From NCBI GenBank assembly GCA_040216555.1, contig JAVJOW010000024.1:168874-232873 (forward strand): a stretch of 64,000 bases of DNA. Direction: 5' to 3'. The number at the start of each line of letters is the position of its first letter. Within the stretch, counting starts at the first letter, position 1. This DNA comes from Arenibacter sp040216555 (GTDB lineage: Bacteria > Bacteroidota > Bacteroidia > Flavobacteriales > Flavobacteriaceae). Shown here piece by piece: positions 1 through 7,680 of the stretch. The notes beneath the pieces were generated by a model. It worked only from the letters and a program-made list of their open reading frames with translations. It made no database searches and had not been told where the DNA came from. The translations under genes were made by a program, and so were the position numbers.

Positions 1-494
1 GGGATTACGGAACCATAATAAAAATAGTTCTTTAAAACGGCCCATAAAAAGAGAGAATGAATAAAGTTGGTGTAGTACCATAAAAAGTTCGTTTTACAAG
101 ACTTCAAACAACGCTGGTACAGATATTATTTATCGGCTAATGCTCTATACCATCTTCCTCCATTGATAGGAATCAAAACAACTGGTCCAAAAATAAGGAA
201 TTAACCAAAATGGTTTTTTGGATTAGATTCGATTGTTTTACTAGTTTGATAGAGAGTATTGAACCTCATGAAGAAGAATAACTATAAATTTTAGCCCTTA
301 TAAGCACCAGTAAGAACCTCCATGGAGAAACTAAAAGTTTTCCGTCTCATCTGTCTATATTTAGAATTATTGCTTTTTTGTTATCTTTAATTCCACGACA
401 CAAACTAAACATGAAAACCTAAGGTAACATATTAACCTTTCCTGAAGTATGAACTCAATGAATCAAATTTGAAACAACATAAATAATAGGATTT
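1..494. other. AT-rich region without a recognisable gene
   Basis: No credible reading frame, RNA gene or mobile-element signature was seen on either strand. The last 130 bases probably hold the promoter of the AraC-type regulator that starts at 495. Confidence 0.4.
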
Positions 495-1364
495 ATGACA
501 AATGTTTTTACATATATACGAGAATGTGAATTATTTAGAAAATTTACTGTCGATGAATTGCTGTTCGTTGAGTTTAAGTGTATGATTGAAGAGATTCGTT
601 TTGGTATGTGGTCAGATGCCAACTACTTCGTTTTTGTTACGAATGGCAAGAAAATGTGGAAAACACACCGTGACGAATATATGGTCAAAGCAGGAGATGC
701 CTTGTTTGTGAAAAAAGGAGCTCACATAGCACATCAATTTCATAGTGAAGATTACTGCGCCCTCATGATTTTTATGCCAGATGAATTTATCAAAAAATTT
801 ATGCTAAAATTTAGCGATACCATTTCATTTAAAAATAATGTAGGCCATATAGATTCTGATGGTGTTTTAAGAATAAATGTAGATGACTTTTTAGTGTCTT
901 ATATGAAATCGTTAGAAGTATATTTTGAAGCAAATGAAAATCCCAATACCAATGTTATAAGATTAAAATTTGAGGAATTATTGCTTAATATTTTTACGTC
1001 TAAAAAAAATCAAGAGATAGCATCTTATTTTTGTAGCCTACAATCTTCAAATAGTGTACAGCTTAAAGATATAATGATGGATAATTATCCTTATAACTTG
1101 AAATTAGAAGAATATGCAACTTTAGCAAACATGAGTTTAAGTACATTTAAAAGAAGTTTTAAGGCCGTATTTGGAGAAAGTCCGGGGAGATGGATTTCTA
1201 ATAAAAAAATTGCATTGGCGATTCAATTTCTTAAAACATCCGATAAATCCATCAATGAGATTGCCTACGATTGCGGTTTCGAAGATCCTTCCCATTTTAT
1301 AAAGGTTTTCAAAAAACATGAAAATGTAACACCGCTCACCTATCGAAATGCGGTAGCTTCATAA
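495..1364 (+). CDS. AraC-family transcriptional regulator
   Basis: A 289-residue cytoplasmic DNA-binding regulator. The last ~95 residues form a typical AraC/XylS double helix-turn-helix: the first HTH is around LKLEEYATLANMSLSTFKRS (residues ~201-220) and the second around INEIAYDCGFEDPSHFIKVF. The N-terminal ~180 residues look like a cupin-type sensor domain, with a VKAGDALFVKKGAHIAHQF stretch as in sugar- or ligand-binding AraC proteins. It is transcribed towards the nitronate monooxygenase locus, and an AraC-like fragment also lies just before that operon (about 3851). It is therefore the best candidate local regulator of the operon. The ligand cannot be predicted. Confidence 0.85.
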   Translation: MTNVFTYIRECELFRKFTVDELLFVEFKCMIEEIRFGMWSDANYFVFVTNGKKMWKTHRDEYMVKAGDALFVKKGAHIAHQFHSEDYCALMIFMPDEFIKKFMLKFSDTISFKNNVGHIDSDGVLRINVDDFLVSYMKSLEVYFEANENPNTNVIRLKFEELLLNIFTSKKNQEIASYFCSLQSSNSVQLKDIMMDNYPYNLKLEEYATLANMSLSTFKRSFKAVFGESPGRWISNKKIALAIQFLKTSDKSINEIAYDCGFEDPSHFIKVFKKHENVTPLTYRNAVAS

Positions 1365-1410
1365 TACCCAGTTTTAGATTCAAAATAGCCTTCTCCTATA
1401 ATTCCAGTTC

Positions 1411-1632
1411 AATTTCCTTTCCAAAGTTCATTCTCGAATGAACCGAATATACCATTTATAGAACTTGTCGAACCATTCCAATGGATTGATACCCAATACT
1501 TTTGTAGTGTAATTATTCAGAGCAAATAACTGAATGGTCAAAAACCACTTAATGAATCACTCTTATGAATTTTAATAGAACTTCTAGACGTGGCTTTGTT
1601 CAAGAAGGATTGCGACAACTTTTACCAAAACA
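1411..1632 (+). repeat. Degenerate copy of the 3906-4120 promoter region
   Basis: This stretch aligns closely with 3906-4120. Both copies hold a long shared tract containing AATGAACCGAATATACCATT, then GAACTTGTCGAACCATTC, then GATACCCAATACTTTTGTAG, then an ATGAATTTTAAT start. The second copy is the live upstream region of the nitronate monooxygenase gene at 4059, so this one is a decayed duplicate. TACTTTTG fits the Bacteroidota -7 box and is kept in both copies. The conservation marks which bases are probably regulatory. Confidence 0.85.
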
Positions 1633-1640
1633 TACCTGAT
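1566..1640 (+). pseudogene. Remnant of nitronate monooxygenase N-terminus
   Basis: Reading from the ATG at 1566 gives MNFNRTSRRGFVQEGL, against MNFNKTSRRDFVQKGL in the intact gene at 4059. One base is then lost (TTGCGACAAC here, TTGCTGACAAC there), the frame breaks, and a stop follows after about 24 codons. Similarity ends near 1640. Only the Tat-like signal region survives, so this is a relic of a second copy and not a gene. Confidence 0.85.
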
Positions 1641-1740
1641 ATGTAGTGTTTAGCTCTTCTTTACATTTTTAACAAGTTTAATAATAAGGTACGGGATAGT
1701 CTTGTGCTACAATCAAAATTAATCACTTAAATTATTTATT

Positions 1741-2244
1741 ATGAAATCAAGTTTGACATTAGCAAGTATTATTTTATTAGGATTTTTAACTACTAGTTGC
1801 AACGCACAAATGGATAAAGCTCCAGTGGATTTAATTAATGATGAATTTCCCGAAGCGAAACAAGAAGTAATGGAAACATTTGGGGCAATAGCACAAAGTA
1901 TTAAAGATAAAGATTTAGATAGGCTAATTTCTTTCCATGCCTATAGTCCCAAGTTTACGGAATTTAAAAATGGTGAACCCAGAAATGGGGGAGAAGCAAA
2001 TGAAGCTAACGAACGTAATGTTTTTGGTTCTGTAAGCGAAGTTGTAAAGTTTGATGCCAACGATTTACAGATCGCAGTTTATGGTGATGTGGCAAACTTA
2101 ACTTTTCACTCCGATTTTCATCTCAAATTCGGTGAAGACCTAGTAGTGGTAAACGACCAAATTACTTTGTTGTTTGTTAAAACAAAGGATGGATGGAAAA
2201 TGGTTCACGAGCATCATTCTCCTTTGAAAAAAGAAGAAAGTTAA
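1741..2244 (+). CDS. SnoaL/DUF4440-like lipoprotein
   Basis: A 167-residue protein with a lipoprotein signal peptide: a hydrophobic stretch at residues 5-18 ends in the lipobox LTTSC, making Cys20 the predicted lipidated residue. The mature part resembles the NTF2/SnoaL fold (DUF4440). It has a helical start (EVMETFGAIAQSIKDKDLDR), a strand-rich body, and the family's typical ending KTKDGWKMVHEHHSPL. Such proteins include isomerases and stress-induced proteins of unknown activity, so no substrate can be given. It sits between two remnants of the decayed duplicate (1566-1640 and 2246-2363). Confidence 0.75.
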   Translation: MKSSLTLASIILLGFLTTSCNAQMDKAPVDLINDEFPEAKQEVMETFGAIAQSIKDKDLDRLISFHAYSPKFTEFKNGEPRNGGEANEANERNVFGSVSEVVKFDANDLQIAVYGDVANLTFHSDFHLKFGEDLVVVNDQITLLFVKTKDGWKMVHEHHSPLKKEES

Positions 2245-2245
2245 A

Positions 2246-2363
2246 GTAGAAGGCAATCTAGCTGAAACTGAAAAAGAAGAACTTCTTGAGTTTGCAAAAA
2301 AAATCGCCTCTATACGATACAATTCTAAACCCACTTTTACTGGATTTAGAATTGTCTGTTTAA
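2246..2363 (+). pseudogene. Remnant of OsmC-like gene 3' end
   Basis: Starting one base after the lipoprotein stop, this reads VEGNLAETEKEELLEFAKK, matching the end of the intact OsmC-like protein at 5201 (VQGKLSEAEKAELLEFAKK). An extra A in the poly-A run shifts the frame; in the new frame it continues SPLYDTILNPLLLDLELSV and a stop at 2361-2363, again parallel to the intact gene. Directly after, 2360-2386 matches the first codons of the sulfhydrylase gene at 5792, with the spacer deleted. This is the 3' side of the decayed duplicate. Confidence 0.85.
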
Positions 2364-2418
2364 AATTTGAAACCTTGCAATTACAACAATCCGATCAATA
2401 ATATTTATACTAATCTCA

Positions 2419-3741
2419 ATGGGTTACAAGATAACATACTCAGCAATTAATAGACAAGTAGAATTCAATTCCACTTCCAGTACACTTTTGGATATCTCGA
2501 TCAAGAATAGAATCCCCCACTTACATGAATGTGGAGGTAATGGTGTCTGTACTACCTGTAGGATTAGGGTACTGGACGGGATACAGAATTTAAGTCCAAA
2601 AACAGAATTCGAGAAAACAAGTTGTCACTCTAGAAAGTGGGACCCGTCTATTCGGCTGGCATGTCAGGCCCGTCCCAAAGGAGATGTATCACTGCAACGC
2701 TTAATATGGTCTAGTGGAGAAGTCAATAACCTGCAAAAAGAATTAGTGCCAACCGGCCGGGCAGAGGAAAGACCAATAGCCATTCTTTTCTGTGATATTA
2801 GAAATTTCACGAACCTTTCTTCCCATAATCTCAACTTTGATGTAGCCTATATGTTGAATAAGTTCTATACCGCTTTGGGAGAGCCTATATTAATGAATAA
2901 TGGGGTTATCTATCAATACGTCGGGGACGAAATAGTTGGTGTATTTGGTACTACAGGAGGAACTGCCCAGAAGAATTGTGAAGACGCCATTCGCGCAGCT
3001 TTGGGTATGCAATATGCATTGGATTCCCTGAACCGTACAGATTTAAAGGACATTGAAATAAAACTAAAATCGGGTATTGGTATTAATTTCGGTACCGCTT
3101 TTTTAGGTCATCTTGGACATCCAACCCATAAACAATTTTCTGTTATAGGTGATCCCGTAAATGTAGCTAGTAGAATACAGAATGAAACCAAAGTCACAAA
3201 TACCGATATTCTTATATCTGATACCGTCTATGAAAATGTAGATATGGATAAAGTTGTGGTAGGCCATAACTTCTTAAACAAATTGGCAGGGAAGGACGAC
3301 CCCCTAACGTTGTATGAGCTAATTGGTTTTAAAGACATGGATCTTCAATTAGAACTTCAATCTTCTATGAATATCATGCTAAAGGACGAAGTAAGATTCG
3401 CCAAAATATTCTATGAAAAGGTTTTTACGTTGGCACCCTTTGTCAGGGCCCTATTCAGAAACAATATGACCGATCAGGGGCGATTACTTACCCATATGTT
3501 AGGAGGCATTGTGTATTCCCTTTCACGACCGGAACATCTTAAAAAAGGTTTGGCAAAGTTGGGTCAAAGTCATGTTCAATACGGTGTAAAAGCTGAATAC
3601 TATCCTGTGGTAAAGCAAGCGATGATAGAAACTATCGATGAAGTTTTAGGTGAAAATAAAACACCAAAAACATTAGAGGCTTGGAATACCGCTCTTGATT
3701 TTGTAATCGACACGATGAAAACAAGCGCTCGCGCTCACTAA
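2419..3741 (+). CDS. Ferredoxin-adenylate/guanylate cyclase-globin fusion protein
   Basis: A 440-residue soluble protein with three domains. Residues 1-95 are a plant-type [2Fe-2S] ferredoxin, with cluster ligands C38, C44, C47 and C82 (HECGGNGVCTTC, then LACQ). Residues ~118-300 are a class III nucleotide cyclase, with metal-binding D126 (FCDIRNFT) and D170 (YVGDEIVGVFG), and N248 and R252 (VNVASRIQ) stabilising the transition state. Residues ~312-435 are a bacterial globin resembling the haem domain of flavohaemoglobin, with proximal H385 (GQSHVQYGV) and Y395. The product is expected to make cAMP or cGMP in response to redox state and O2 or NO; that role is inference. Q166 sits where adenylate cyclases usually have a base-selecting Lys. 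No membrane segment was seen. Confidence 0.88.
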   Translation: MGYKITYSAINRQVEFNSTSSTLLDISIKNRIPHLHECGGNGVCTTCRIRVLDGIQNLSPKTEFEKTSCHSRKWDPSIRLACQARPKGDVSLQRLIWSSGEVNNLQKELVPTGRAEERPIAILFCDIRNFTNLSSHNLNFDVAYMLNKFYTALGEPILMNNGVIYQYVGDEIVGVFGTTGGTAQKNCEDAIRAALGMQYALDSLNRTDLKDIEIKLKSGIGINFGTAFLGHLGHPTHKQFSVIGDPVNVASRIQNETKVTNTDILISDTVYENVDMDKVVVGHNFLNKLAGKDDPLTLYELIGFKDMDLQLELQSSMNIMLKDEVRFAKIFYEKVFTLAPFVRALFRNNMTDQGRLLTHMLGGIVYSLSRPEHLKKGLAKLGQSHVQYGVKAEYYPVVKQAMIETIDEVLGENKTPKTLEAWNTALDFVIDTMKTSARAH

Positions 3742-3763
3742 TAATCAATCCATGGATTATTAG
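3738..3763 (+). terminator. Hairpin at the end of the cyclase gene
   Basis: CTAATAATC at 3738-3746 pairs perfectly with GATTATTAG at 3755-3763 around an 8-base loop. The stem begins inside the stop codon region. It lacks a U-tract, so it may be a weak terminator or an mRNA 3'-protecting hairpin. Confidence 0.45.
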
Positions 3764-3794
3764 TAACAATTCAATCAGTGCTAAAATAACAACA

Positions 3795-3976
3795 ATGTCA
3801 ACAAAAGTTAAAGAATTAAAGACTGCAATTTTGGTAGCTTTTGTGAGCCAAATTAGAGGGAAGTCTGGAGAGGTATTTTCAATAAAAAAATCACATTAGC
3901 TATTGAGTTTCTTATCCAAAGGTCATTTTCAAATGAACCGAATATACCATTTAAAGAACTTGTCGAACCATTCTAA
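3795..3976 (+). pseudogene. Fused gene fragments including an AraC HTH remnant
   Basis: An ATG at 3795 opens a 34-codon frame (MSTKVKELKTAILVAFVSQ...) that I could not assign. From about 3851 the DNA resembles codons of the AraC gene at 495: in another frame it reads GIFNKKITLAIEFL, against WISNKKIALAIQFL in the regulator. That frame runs to a stop near 3976 and overlaps the conserved promoter repeat. I read this as a deletion junction joining two broken genes upstream of the live operon. Confidence 0.6.
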
Positions 3977-4120
3977 GGGGTTGATACCCAATACTTTTGT
4001 AGTATAAATATTCAATGGAAATAACTTAATAAACAATAACTACTAAATAATCACTCTTATGAATTTTAATAAAACCTCTAGACGTGACTTTGTTCAAAAA
4101 GGATTGCTGACAACTTTTGC
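3906..4120 (+). repeat. Upstream region of the monooxygenase operon, duplicated at 1411-1632
   Basis: This is the live copy of the repeat described at 1411-1632. It carries the conserved TACTTTTG -7-type box, about 65 bp before the start codon at 4059, and continues into the first codons of the gene. Conserved bases upstream of the box (CGAATATACC, GAACTTGTCGAACCATTC) are candidate AraC-regulator contacts. Confidence 0.75.
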
Positions 4121-5183
4121 TGCCACAGCAATGGGTGGAAGTGGTATCAGCCAATCATCAATTGTATCAAAAGTAACTACCAGAAAAGTAGATGAATTCA
4201 ATTACCCTTCCCCTGCTACTAAAAAACTAATCAAATTACTAAACATTAAATATCCCATCATCCAGGCACCAACAGGAGGAGCCATCAATAGTTCGTTTAC
4301 AGCTGCTGTGGCCAATATTGGATGTTTGGGCGCATTACCATTAAGCTGGTCAGAACCAGATGCAGCAATTGAACAATTAGAGGATGTCAAAAGGGAAACC
4401 AAAAACTCCTTTTTCGCAAATTTCGTCTTGAATTTTAAACCTAAAGCCTTTGAGGTCGCTATAGAGAACGGGGTGCCGATCATACAATTTTCTTGGGGAA
4501 TGCCCACGAAGGAAATGGTATCGAAAATGAAAGCTGCAAAAGTAGTTCTCGGTATTCAGGTCACCAGTGAAGCAAGCGCAAAAGAAGCCTTGAATTTAGG
4601 TGCGGATTACTTGGTATGCCAAGGCATGGAAGCGGGAGGCCATGTTCATGCGTCCAGGCCATTGGGAGAAGCACTAGGGCGAGTTCTAAAAATTGCGGGA
4701 AGCACACCTGTGGTTGCCTCCGGTGGAATTGGATCAGGCCATAAAATGCGCGAGTACATGCAAATGGGCGCAGCGGGTGTAGTTATGGGTTCAAGATTTG
4801 TAGCTACAGTAGAAAGTCAGGGACATGATTTCTATAAAAAATCTTTGGTAAATGCCAAGGCGGAAGACACCGTTTTTACAACATGTATGAATAAAGGTTG
4901 GGATAATTCTACACATCGCGTTTTACGCAATACAACCTTTGAAATGTGGGAGGCAGCCGGTTGTCCTGCCATCGGGAATAGGCCAGGAGAAAGGGATGAT
5001 GTTGTTAAATCTGATGAAGAAAACGGTGTAGAACGATACAGTATAAATTCACCGGCATCATTTTATACAGGCAATATAGAAGCCATGGCGAATTATGCAG
5101 GCACTAGTGTTGACGATATACATGATATACCAACGGTAAATGAATTAATAGATCGCATTTGGAAAGAATTCCTAAATGAGTAA
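4059..5183 (+). CDS. Nitronate monooxygenase (2-nitropropane dioxygenase family), Tat-type leader
   Basis: A 374-residue FMN-dependent TIM-barrel enzyme of the NMO/NPD family, which oxidises alkyl nitronates. Signature elements are KYPIIQAPTGG (~64-74), a catalytic-type His195 in GMEAGGHVHASRP, and the phosphate-binding GGIGSG (222-227) followed by GAAGVVMGSRF. Residues 6-30 form a twin-arginine leader (SRRDFVQKG, then a hydrophobic alanine-rich stretch), so the folded flavoprotein may be exported. It leads an operon with an OsmC-like protein (17-base gap) and a sulfhydrylase. A decayed second copy of its 5' end lies at 1566. Related flavoproteins with other substrates cannot be excluded. Confidence 0.85.
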   Translation: MNFNKTSRRDFVQKGLLTTFAATAMGGSGISQSSIVSKVTTRKVDEFNYPSPATKKLIKLLNIKYPIIQAPTGGAINSSFTAAVANIGCLGALPLSWSEPDAAIEQLEDVKRETKNSFFANFVLNFKPKAFEVAIENGVPIIQFSWGMPTKEMVSKMKAAKVVLGIQVTSEASAKEALNLGADYLVCQGMEAGGHVHASRPLGEALGRVLKIAGSTPVVASGGIGSGHKMREYMQMGAAGVVMGSRFVATVESQGHDFYKKSLVNAKAEDTVFTTCMNKGWDNSTHRVLRNTTFEMWEAAGCPAIGNRPGERDDVVKSDEENGVERYSINSPASFYTGNIEAMANYAGTSVDDIHDIPTVNELIDRIWKEFLNE

Positions 5184-5200
5184 CAAATTAAAAACAAGAA

Positions 5201-5764
5201 ATGATGAAAACAGTAAGTACAAATTTAAACGGCTTTGATTTAGAAGCTATAGAGAACACGGTTACAACTTTAAAAGGCAATCCGAAAATTGCAGAATTCA
5301 AATTTAAAGCAACGAACAAATGGCAATCTGGTCCAAGAAACATAAGCCAAATACAAGGGTTCTATGGTGCTTGTCAAGACGATGCAACAAGGGCAACACC
5401 TTTTGAATGTAACACAGACATGCCAAAAATTTTAAATGGTACAGATGTGGCGCCAAGTCCGCCAGAATTTTTATTGCACACGTTGGCAAGTTGCATCACA
5501 ACATCGATGATGTTATTGGCATCTGCAAATGGGATTGAAGTGGATGAGGTAACAATTCGAGTAGAAGGCGATTTAAACCTAAACGGATTCCTTGGTTTGG
5601 ATGAATGTATTTTAAAGGAATATGAGCAGATAAAAATGTCAATTGACGTTCAGGGTAAGCTATCCGAAGCCGAAAAAGCAGAACTTCTTGAGTTTGCAAA
5701 AAAGTCACCAATCTATAACACCATACTAAATCCAGTACCTGTAGATATTTCATTATCTGCTTAA
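5201..5764 (+). CDS. OsmC/Ohr-family protein lacking the second redox cysteine
   Basis: A 187-residue OsmC-fold protein. The peroxidatic Cys is present as C98 in FLLHTLASCITTSMMLLASANG. The position usually holding the resolving Cys (CPVS in classical OsmC) is S169 in AKKSPIYNTILNPVPV. Classical thiol peroxidase cycling is therefore doubtful. I recall a subgroup with SPVxDT in this place whose function is unsettled. It lies 17 bases after the monooxygenase and 27 before the sulfhydrylase, so it is cotranscribed. Two adjacent ATG codons (5201 and 5204) could serve as start. A frameshifted relic of its 3' end is at 2246-2363. Confidence 0.85.
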   Translation: MMKTVSTNLNGFDLEAIENTVTTLKGNPKIAEFKFKATNKWQSGPRNISQIQGFYGACQDDATRATPFECNTDMPKILNGTDVAPSPPEFLLHTLASCITTSMMLLASANGIEVDEVTIRVEGDLNLNGFLGLDECILKEYEQIKMSIDVQGKLSEAEKAELLEFAKKSPIYNTILNPVPVDISLSA

Positions 5765-5791
5765 TTACTAACCAATTTAAATAAAGAAATC

Positions 5792-7129
5792 ATGGAAAAT
5801 TTAAAATTTGAAACCTTACAATTACATGCAGGTCAACAGGCGGACCCAACCACAGGAGCTAGTGCAGTTCCGATTTATCAGTCAACCGCTTTTGCCTTTA
5901 AGGATTCGGAGCATGGAGCAAACCTTTTTTCACTTAAAGAGTTTGGTAATATCTACTCAAGAATTACAAACCCAACGGTTGATGTTTTTGAAAAAAGAAT
6001 TGCTGCACTGGAAGGTGGCGTAGCTGCATTGGCCGTATCATCAGGGCAAGCAGCGCAGTTTATCGCATTAAGTAATATTCTTGAAGCGGGCGATAACTTT
6101 GTTTCTACCTGTTATCTATATGGAGGAGCTTACAATCAGTTTAAAGTACAATTCAAACGTTTGGGTATCGAAGCGCGTTTTGTCGATGAAGAAACACCAG
6201 ATGCTTTTGAGGCTTTAATCGATGATAAAACAAAGGCCTTGTATTTAGATACCATCGGAAATCCAGAATTGAATATTCCAGACTTCGAAAAATTTGCTGC
6301 GTTGGCAAGAAAGTATGGCATCCCATTAGTCGTTGATAATACATTTGGAGCAGCAGGCTATATAGCAAGTCCAATTAAGCATGGCGCAAACGTTCTGGTA
6401 GCATCGGCTACAAAATGGATTGGTGGTCATGGTACGAGTATGGGAGGAGTTATTGTTGATGGAGGTAATTTTAATTGGGGAAATGGAAAATTCAAGCAAT
6501 TTTCAGAACCATCTGAAGGTTATCACGGATTAAATTTCTGGGAAACTTTTGGAGAAGGGAATGCCATGGGAATGCCCAATATCGCCTTCATCATTAGAGC
6601 GCGTGTTGAAGGCTTGAGAGATTACGGATCATGTATGAGCCCATTCAATGCTTTCTTGTTTTTACAAGGTTTGGAAACCTTGTCATTACGAGTTGAGCGC
6701 ACGATGAATAATGCACACGAATTGGCTTTATGGTTAGAATCAAATCCGTTAGTAGAAAGTGTTAATTATCCAGGTTTAAACTCTAGTAAGTATCATGATA
6801 GAGCTAATAAGTATTTGAATAATGGTTATGGAGGCGTGCTAACATTTACTTTAAAAGGCGACAAACAAGATGCGGCTAACTTTGCTGATGCATTGGAATT
6901 GATTTCGCATTTAGCTAATGTTGGAGACGCAAGGACTCTAATAATTCATCCAGCTTCTACAACACATCAACAATTAAGTGACTCAGAACAATTAGCAACC
7001 GGTGTGCACCCAACCCAATTGCGCATTTCTGCGGGTATTGAACATATTGATGATATTAAAAACGATATCAAACAAGCACTCGAAAAGGCTCAAATCACGC
7101 ATGTATTAGAAAAAACATCTAACTCATGA
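5792..7129 (+). CDS. metY: O-acetylhomoserine aminocarboxypropyltransferase (sulfhydrylase)
   Basis: A 445-residue PLP enzyme of the Cys/Met metabolism family. It begins FETLQLHAGQQADPTTGA, typical of O-acetylhomoserine sulfhydrylases. The PLP lysine is K208 in SATKWIGGHG, and VVDNTF (180-185) holds the Asp that contacts the cofactor ring. It makes homocysteine from O-acetylhomoserine and sulfide, or methionine from methanethiol. Placed with a nitronate monooxygenase and an OsmC-like thiol protein, it suggests a stress-linked or sulfur-scavenging job and not only basic methionine synthesis; that is inference. Its last four bases overlap the next gene (ATGA). Confidence 0.9.
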   Translation: MENLKFETLQLHAGQQADPTTGASAVPIYQSTAFAFKDSEHGANLFSLKEFGNIYSRITNPTVDVFEKRIAALEGGVAALAVSSGQAAQFIALSNILEAGDNFVSTCYLYGGAYNQFKVQFKRLGIEARFVDEETPDAFEALIDDKTKALYLDTIGNPELNIPDFEKFAALARKYGIPLVVDNTFGAAGYIASPIKHGANVLVASATKWIGGHGTSMGGVIVDGGNFNWGNGKFKQFSEPSEGYHGLNFWETFGEGNAMGMPNIAFIIRARVEGLRDYGSCMSPFNAFLFLQGLETLSLRVERTMNNAHELALWLESNPLVESVNYPGLNSSKYHDRANKYLNNGYGGVLTFTLKGDKQDAANFADALELISHLANVGDARTLIIHPASTTHQQLSDSEQLATGVHPTQLRISAGIEHIDDIKNDIKQALEKAQITHVLEKTSNS

Positions 7130-7653
7130 TGACAAGTGATTTCAAAAATGATTTGGTTGGCACTACTACTAATCAAGACATTCCTTTTGAGGATGATTTC
7201 TTTGGTCAGTTCATTGGCAGTTGGAATTTTGATTTAAAGATTTACAACCCAAAAGAAGAAGTCCTAGAACTTAAAGGTAATTGGATTTTCGAAAGGATTT
7301 TAAAAGGCCGATGCATCCAAGATATTTGGATAGTACCATTACAAGACTCGAAAGAGAATGAAAATAACTTTTATGAATATGGCACTTCAATAAGAAGTTA
7401 TAACCCAAAAACAAGAAAGTGGAATGTTACATGGATCGGTCCAATACAAAATCAGCATTTTGTGTTCGATGTTGAATACAAAAACAATGAGATTCATCTA
7501 GACTTAGTAAATCATGGAAATCTTAGCATGAAATGGGTTTTTTACAATATAACGGAAAAAACATTTCAATGGAGAAGTGATATCCTTTTGAAGAATAAAG
7601 ATGAGTGGATTACCAATTGTCATATGACATTGTCCAAAACCTATACTGATTAA
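7126..7653 (+). CDS. Small lipocalin-like (DUF1579-type) conserved protein
   Basis: A 175-residue protein with no signal peptide. It opens with a GQFIGSWNFDLKIYNPKEE segment and has repeated beta-strands with tryptophans (ILKGRCIQDIWIVP, TRKWNVTWIG, KTFQWRSDILLKN), as in lipocalin-like DUF1579 or heme/lipid-binding barrels. Its ATG overlaps the sulfhydrylase stop (ATGA), so translation is probably coupled. It is likely to act with the upstream enzymes; the substrate is unknown. The family assignment is by fold resemblance only. Confidence 0.6.
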   Translation: MMTSDFKNDLVGTTTNQDIPFEDDFFGQFIGSWNFDLKIYNPKEEVLELKGNWIFERILKGRCIQDIWIVPLQDSKENENNFYEYGTSIRSYNPKTRKWNVTWIGPIQNQHFVFDVEYKNNEIHLDLVNHGNLSMKWVFYNITEKTFQWRSDILLKNKDEWITNCHMTLSKTYTD

Positions 7654-7680
7654 AAAAACCAACGCTTTAAATCAATTAAA

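Noticed and set aside
3738..3763. Perfect hairpin as a strong terminator
   Set aside because: It lacks a T-run and is AT-rich; kept only as a low-confidence hairpin.
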